In this document: piece after piece, positions 59,467 to 64,000 of the stretch
Numbering within the stretch: position 1 is the stretch's first letter
Layout: each line of letters begins with the position of its first letter
Source: an uncultured Roseburia sp.
GTDB lineage: Bacteria; Bacillota; Clostridia; Lachnospirales; Lachnospiraceae
NCBI GenBank assembly: GCA_944380515.1
Contig: CALWHT010000038.1
Coordinates: forward strand, 62,001 to 126,000
Direction: 5' to 3'
DNA length: 64,000 bases
Notes under the pieces: generated by a model
The model's input: the letters and a program-made list of their open reading frames with translations, nothing else
What the model was told of the DNA's origin: nothing
Database searches by the model: none
Made by a program: the position numbers and the translations under genes

Positions 59467-60972
59467 ATGGCTGAGTATAAACTGGAGCTGAAGGGTGTCT
59501 GCAAATCCTTCCCGGGCGTAAAGGCGCTTGACAACGTACAGTTATCCCTCCGTCCGGGAACCGTTCATGCCCTGATGGGAGAAAACGGCGCTGGAAAATC
59601 GACCCTGATGAAATGTCTGTTCGGCATTTACAAGATGGATGCGGGAGAGATTTTTCTGGACGGCCAGAAAATTGAGGTAAACAATCCGGATGAGGCAATG
59701 AAATACGGAATTGCTATGGTGCATCAGGAGCTTCAGCCGGTTCCGGCAAGAAGTGTGGCGGAGAACCTCTACCTCGGAAGGTTCCCGACAAAATTCGGAC
59801 CGCTGAAAATCATTGACCACAAGAAAATGTATGAGGACACCGAGAAGTGGTTAAAGGAAGTAAAGATGGATTTTGACCCGAAGGCGCAGCTTGGAACCCT
59901 CTCCATCGGGCAGATGCAGTCCGTGGAGATTGCCAAGGCGGTCTCCCAGCAGGCGAAGGTCGTGATATTTGATGAGCCGACCTCCTCCCTTTCCGACAAC
60001 GAGGTGGAGGCACTGTTCCGTATCATGAATGATTTGAGGGACCGCGGAGTCGCGATGGTTTACATTTCCCATAAGATGGATGAGATCAAGCGCATTGCCG
60101 ACGATATCACAATTATGCGTGACGGAACCTATGTGGGAACCTGGCCGGCGGCGGAGATGACGACGGATGACATCATCAAAAATATGGTCGGCAGGGAGCT
60201 GACCAACGTATATCCGGAGAAACATACGAAGCCGGGTGAGGTGGTCATGGAGGTGAAAAATCTTTGCTCCATCCACGAAAAATCCTTCCAGAATGTGAGC
60301 TTTACGCTCCGTAAGGGAGAAATTCTCGGTTTCGGCGGACTGGTAGGCGCACAGAGAACCGAGCTGATGGAGGGAATCTTCGGAATCCGCGGCGTGGCGT
60401 CCGGAGAGATATATATGCACGGGAAAAAGGTCAAAATCAAGCATCCGATTGACGCGATGAACGCGGGAATCGGGCTGATTACCGAGGATCGAAGGGGAAA
60501 CGGTATTTTCGGCTGTCTTTCCATCAAGGACAATGTAGGCGTATCGATTTACAATAAGTATCTGAAGGCGCGGATGGTGCTGGATCATAAGAAAATAAAT
60601 GAGATTGTGGATGACAGCATCAAAAAGCTGAGCATCAAAACGCCGAGCATGAAGGAGCATATCGCCAACTTATCCGGTGGTAATCAGCAGAAGGTTATCG
60701 TTGCGAGATGGCTTGCGAACGACCCGGATGTACTGATTATGGATGAGCCTACCCGCGGTATCGATGTAGGCGCAAAGCATGAAATCTACGAAATTATGAA
60801 TGACCTTGCCGCACAGGGCAAAGCGATTATCATGATTTCGTCTGAGATGTCGGAGCTTTTGGGTATGGCGGACCGCATCTGCGTTATGTGCAACGGCAAA
60901 CTGACCGGTGAAATCGACCAGCCGGAGGAAATGACGCAGGCGAATGTTATGAACTATGCGACACAGTTCTGA
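59467..60972 (+). CDS. mglA: Sugar ABC transporter ATPase, MglA type
   Basis: 501-aa ATPase with two fused nucleotide-binding domains. First: Walker A GENGAGKST, signature LSIGQMQ, Walker B VVIFDEPTSSL. Second: a degenerate Walker A region (FGGLVGAQRTEL), signature LSGGNQQKV, Walker B VLIMDEPTRGIDVG. This is the RbsA/MglA/XylG arrangement. GAAGGAGGAG precedes the ATG. It lies between mglB and mglC. Confidence 0.95.
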   Translation: MAEYKLELKGVCKSFPGVKALDNVQLSLRPGTVHALMGENGAGKSTLMKCLFGIYKMDAGEIFLDGQKIEVNNPDEAMKYGIAMVHQELQPVPARSVAENLYLGRFPTKFGPLKIIDHKKMYEDTEKWLKEVKMDFDPKAQLGTLSIGQMQSVEIAKAVSQQAKVVIFDEPTSSLSDNEVEALFRIMNDLRDRGVAMVYISHKMDEIKRIADDITIMRDGTYVGTWPAAEMTTDDIIKNMVGRELTNVYPEKHTKPGEVVMEVKNLCSIHEKSFQNVSFTLRKGEILGFGGLVGAQRTELMEGIFGIRGVASGEIYMHGKKVKIKHPIDAMNAGIGLITEDRRGNGIFGCLSIKDNVGVSIYNKYLKARMVLDHKKINEIVDDSIKKLSIKTPSMKEHIANLSGGNQQKVIVARWLANDPDVLIMDEPTRGIDVGAKHEIYEIMNDLAAQGKAIIMISSEMSELLGMADRICVMCNGKLTGEIDQPEEMTQANVMNYATQF

Positions 60973-61049
60973 CGCCCGAGGACACGACGGATAAAAGACT
61001 TCAACCATGGAATGTAATGCGTGCCCGGCACGCGGATAGGAGTGGGAAA

Positions 61050-62039
61050 ATGGTAAAAACAAATCAGCAGAAAATCAAAGATTTCTTAATCAATAACGGA
61101 GTTATCATCGTTATGTTTATCCTGGTGATTTATACGGGGTTAACCTCGAATAACTTCTTCACCGGAAACAATCTGATGAATATTCTGACGAATATGAGCT
61201 CCAGACTGGTCATTGCACTTGGTATTGCGGGCTGTGTTATCACCGCGGGCTGTGACCTTTCCGCAGGACGTATGATTGGTTTCGGCGGCTGTATCGCAGG
61301 TACGCTGCTTCAGCGTATGGACTATTCCGGAAAATTCTTCCCGGATATGGAGCCGCTCAATGTATTTGTAGCGCTGCTTATCGTTATGGTAATCTGTGCC
61401 GCGTTCGGTACGATTACGGGATTCTTTATCGCGTATTTAAGCGTGCCTCCGTTTATCGCAACGCTGGCAATGATGGAAATTGTTTACGGTATTTCCTTAA
61501 TCTATACCAATGCGACGCCGCTCGGCGGATATGTGCAGGAGTATACGAACATTGCAAACGGCAAATTCCTCGGCATTAACTACTTAATCTGGATCGCAAT
61601 TATCGTGGCAGCCATCACCTGGTTTATTTTCAACATGACGCGCCATGGAAAATATATGTATGCCATCGGCGGCAACCCGCAGGCGGCTGAGGTTGCGGGT
61701 GTTCCGGTGAAAAAGACGTTAATCCTCATCTACATGAAGGCGGCGGCAATGTACGGACTGGCGGGCTTTATGCTTGGCGCAAGGGCAGGAGGCGCATCGG
61801 TACAGCTCGGTTACGGCTATGAGATGGAGGCAATCGCGGCATGTACCATCGGCGGCGTATCCGTTACGGGCGGCCGGGGACGTGTTTCCTCCGCAATCAT
61901 CGGTGTCGCGGTGTTTGAGCTGTTAAAGGTTGCTCTGCAATACCTGGGTGTGGACGCAAATGCGCAGTACATCGCAATCGGTATTGTTATCTTCGTGGCT
62001 ATTTCGCTTGACATCAGGAAATATATAGCAAAGAAATAG
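61050..62039 (+). CDS. mglC: Sugar ABC transporter permease, MglC type
   Basis: 329-aa membrane permease of the RbsC/MglC family with about eight to ten segments. Conserved words: ITAGCDLSAGRMIGFGG, IGGNPQAAEVAGVPVKK, ACTIGGVSVTGGRGRVSSAI. ATG 61050 follows AGGAG by about seven bases; the frame extends upstream to 61017 without a better start. It is the last gene of the mgl operon, followed by a terminator hairpin. Confidence 0.94.
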   Translation: MVKTNQQKIKDFLINNGVIIVMFILVIYTGLTSNNFFTGNNLMNILTNMSSRLVIALGIAGCVITAGCDLSAGRMIGFGGCIAGTLLQRMDYSGKFFPDMEPLNVFVALLIVMVICAAFGTITGFFIAYLSVPPFIATLAMMEIVYGISLIYTNATPLGGYVQEYTNIANGKFLGINYLIWIAIIVAAITWFIFNMTRHGKYMYAIGGNPQAAEVAGVPVKKTLILIYMKAAAMYGLAGFMLGARAGGASVQLGYGYEMEAIAACTIGGVSVTGGRGRVSSAIIGVAVFELLKVALQYLGVDANAQYIAIGIVIFVAISLDIRKYIAKK

Positions 62040-62061
62040 AGATTGTTGTATAATGAATTAC

Positions 62062-62099
62062 AGCGGCTGGGAGCGTTGCGGACCAGCCGCTATTTTGCC
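62062..62099 (+). terminator. Terminator of the mgl operon
   Basis: AGCGGCTGG and CCAGCCGCT around a 12-base loop, followed by ATTTTG. A TATAAT just after the mglC stop (62049-62054) lies directly upstream of it. Confidence 0.65.
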
Positions 62100-62148
62100 T
62101 TACGTCAGAAAATGGTGAACGGTAAATTTGTTATAGTGGAGGAAACAT

Positions 62149-62460
62149 ATGAGTGCAGAGCAATTTTTAGAGTTGGCAGGGATTCCGCTGCTATTGTTTG
62201 TAATCTTGATGTACTACGGAATGAGATTGTGGATTATGAAGGATATTACTGCAATCCGGGGCAAGAATAAGCCGCCGGTGAAGGACGAGGCGGCGTACGC
62301 GAAAGCAGCGGGACAGCTTATGGTCTTTTTTGCAGTGGCGACGCTTTTGATGATGGTGCTTTTATTCTGGAATCTTTACGCGGCGGTGGCGGAAATCGTT
62401 GTCTGCACTGTGATTCTGGGAATTTTATGGAGCCGCATGAATAAAAAATATGGAGAATAG
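62149..62460 (+). CDS. Small two-helix membrane protein
   Basis: 103 aa: an N-terminal hydrophobic segment (IPLLLFVILMYYGMRLW), a basic loop with AIRGKNKPPVKD, and two further hydrophobic stretches at the C-terminus. Not recognised as a named family. GGAGGAAAC precedes the ATG. The response regulator begins four bases after its stop, so they form an operon; it may be an accessory to the signalling pair. Confidence 0.75.
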   Translation: MSAEQFLELAGIPLLLFVILMYYGMRLWIMKDITAIRGKNKPPVKDEAAYAKAAGQLMVFFAVATLLMMVLLFWNLYAAVAEIVVCTVILGILWSRMNKKYGE

Positions 62461-62464
62461 AGCA

Positions 62465-64000
62465 ATGAGTCAGTATTCCATTTTGCTGGTGGACGACGAG
62501 GAGGAGGTTTTCTCTGTCATAATGAAAAAGCTCGACTGGGAAAATATGGGCTTTCGGATTGCCGGGTACGCGAGAAACGGTGTAGAGGCCTTAGAACTGG
62601 CGGAGGAGCTTTTGCCGGACATCGTGATGACCGACATCAAAATGCCTTATATGGACGGTCTTACCTTAAGCAGGAAGCTAAAGGAGCTTTATCAGAATAT
62701 TAAAATCATTATATTTTCCGGATTTGATGAATTTGAATATGCGAAAGAGGCAATCAAAATCGAGGCGGAGGAGTACATATTAAAACCTATCAACGCCAAT
62801 GAGCTGCGGGAGGTTTTTACGCGCATCGGGGCAAATCTCGACAGAGAGCTGGATGAAAAACGCAATATCGAGAAGCTGCGTCAATATTATATGGAAAGCC
62901 TTCCGGTACTGCAGGAAAATTTTTACGCAGCGCTGATAGAGGGACGGATTCCCGAACAGGATATCGGGAAGTTTTTAAGCAGCTATGGGATTACATTTGC
63001 CGGTCCGCGGTATGTGGTGACGGCGCTTCATATCAGCACGCCCGAGCCCCAGCTCGGCATCGACCCGATTCTTCTGGCTGTTTCCGTGAAAAAGCTGGCG
63101 GAGGAGCAGTTTTCTAATAAATGGAGAAGCAATGTATTTTCATATCTCGGAGATATTATCGTAATTTCCCAGCTCGCGGAGGAGGGCGAGCTTACGGGCT
63201 ATACCGATGCTATGGATAAATTCTGCCGGCTGGCGAAGCGTGTCTGCGGCGCGCGGGTGACGGCCGGAATCGGGCACAGCTGCGGGGAGTTAAGCGAGCT
63301 GCATCTCTCCTGGCAGGGAGCGCGCAACGCGGTTTCGTACCGGGTGCTCTATGGCAATACGCGCGCCATTAACATTGCGGAAATCGACCCGCAGGAGCAT
63401 GCGGACAAAACGTGGGAAGAGCAGTCCATTCAGAAGATTTTTAAAAAAATTAAGACAGGAGACGAACACTCGCTTCTGGAGGCGGTGTCGGACTGCGTGG
63501 GTCGTTTTTCCGGGAGAGGCGCGTCTCTTCAGAAATACAGGATGTTTATTATGGAGCTGATTGCGGAGATTTTCCGTTTCGGAAATAATAACGACCTGAA
63601 TATGGACGAAATATTCGGAGAGAATGCCGATGCCTACAGTGAGGCCTTACAGCTCGATTCGCCGGAGGCGTTAAAGGACTGGCTCGTTTCCGTCGGAGGC
63701 AAGATGCAGGCGCAGGTGCAGAAACGGGCAACCGACACGACGAAAACCTTTGTCAGGCGGGCGGAGGAATACGTCCGGGAGCATTATGCGGAGCAGAGCC
63801 TGTCCGTCGAGACCGTGTGCAGGAACTTAGGCGTCAGCGCCGCTTATTTTTCTACGGTGTTTAAAAAGGAGACAGGCAAAACCTTCATCAATTATCTGAC
63901 GGATTACCGGATGGAGCAGGCGGTGGAGCTGCTGCTGGCGGGAGACGAAAAAACCTATGTGGTCGCGCAGCGGGTGGGATATTCGGACCCCAATTATTTC
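62465..64000 (+). CDS. YesN-type AraC response regulator (3' partial)
   Basis: 512 codons with no stop before the window end. The N-terminal receiver domain begins SILLVDDEEEVFSVI, with the phospho-acceptor Asp near 58 in DIVMTDIKMPYMDG and the conserved Lys in YILKPINANEL. A long middle region follows. The C-terminal AraC-type helix-turn-helix starts about residue 437 (AEEYVREHYAEQSLSVETVC, GVSAAYFSTVFKKETGKTF) and is still open at the edge (RVGYSDPNYF), so only a few residues are missing. This class pairs with YesM-type kinases and controls sugar transporters; here the mgl operon upstream is a natural candidate. Confidence 0.9.
   Translation, partial: MSQYSILLVDDEEEVFSVIMKKLDWENMGFRIAGYARNGVEALELAEELLPDIVMTDIKMPYMDGLTLSRKLKELYQNIKIIIFSGFDEFEYAKEAIKIEAEEYILKPINANELREVFTRIGANLDRELDEKRNIEKLRQYYMESLPVLQENFYAALIEGRIPEQDIGKFLSSYGITFAGPRYVVTALHISTPEPQLGIDPILLAVSVKKLAEEQFSNKWRSNVFSYLGDIIVISQLAEEGELTGYTDAMDKFCRLAKRVCGARVTAGIGHSCGELSELHLSWQGARNAVSYRVLYGNTRAINIAEIDPQEHADKTWEEQSIQKIFKKIKTGDEHSLLEAVSDCVGRFSGRGASLQKYRMFIMELIAEIFRFGNNNDLNMDEIFGENADAYSEALQLDSPEALKDWLVSVGGKMQAQVQKRATDTTKTFVRRAEEYVREHYAEQSLSVETVCRNLGVSAAYFSTVFKKETGKTFINYLTDYRMEQAVELLLAGDEKTYVVAQRVGYSDPNYF

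Noticed and set aside
1..64000. CRISPR arrays, tRNA, rRNA or insertion sequences
   Set aside because: No regularly spaced repeats, no cloverleaf-like tRNA sequence, no rRNA segments and no transposase were recognised.

Overview
The window looks like a chromosomal segment of a Gram-positive gut anaerobe of the Lachnospiraceae (Roseburia/Butyrivibrio-like Bacillota). The evidence is strong Shine-Dalgarno sequences, Cys-lipoprotein sugar-binding proteins, many carbohydrate ABC transporters without their own ATPases, GH130/epimerase mannan catabolism, a type 2 GalT, and LytTR and YesN-type two-component systems. Base composition is balanced in most of the window, apart from one clearly AT-rich island at about 21.4-24.7 kb. 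No rRNA, tRNA, CRISPR array or transposase was recognised.

Layout. 0-6.7 kb: the 3' part of an acyl-CoA synthetase, then a minus-strand ABC exporter (ATPase plus a large FtsX-like permease) and a LytTR response regulator/GHKL kinase pair. 6.7-21.4 kb: a beta-1,4-galactan/galacto-oligosaccharide locus with GH42, LacI, a lipoprotein binding protein, two permeases, a conserved-looking 616-aa protein of unknown function, a 72-aa zinc-ribbon protein, AraC, a GH53 galactanase with no signal peptide, galK and galT. Two candidate DNA motifs (one LacI-like, one possibly for AraC) tie these promoters together. 21.4-24.7 kb: an AT-rich insert with a two-gene unit (a PLD-like protein and an unknown helical protein) and a complete-looking type I toxin-antitoxin module with a small hydrophobic toxin and a converging antisense RNA. 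24.7-29.9 kb: PadR/HAAS/DUF4097 operon, an ECF transporter S component, a CapA-like phosphoesterase and a CPBP protease.

29.9-51.7 kb: a mannan utilisation locus. A secreted GH5_8 mannanase cuts outside the cell; a binding protein and two permeases import oligosaccharides; two esterases (CE2-like and CE17-like) deacetylate them; GH36 removes galactose; GH113, a mannobiose 2-epimerase and two GH130 phosphorylases produce mannose-1-phosphate. A phosphohexomutase and a mannose-6-phosphate isomerase feed it to glycolysis. The isomerase is fused in frame to a GH1 beta-glucosidase. The gene set closely matches the mannan loci described in Roseburia intestinalis. Galactose released by GH36 could enter through the galK/galT genes upstream; galE is not in the window.

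51.7-64 kb: a membrane-anchored NagZ-like GH3, a serpin lipoprotein followed by a remnant sigma factor and an anti-sigma-like protein, a flavin reductase, a small S-component-like protein, ilvE, an mglBAC galactose/glucose-type transporter, a small membrane protein, and the 5' part of a YesN-type response regulator that runs off the end.

Most unusual items: the type I toxin-antitoxin pair with its AT-rich neighbours, the 616-aa plus zinc-ribbon pair in the galactan locus, the GH1-ManA fusion, the sigma factor with an internal deletion, and the two candidate regulons in the galactan locus.
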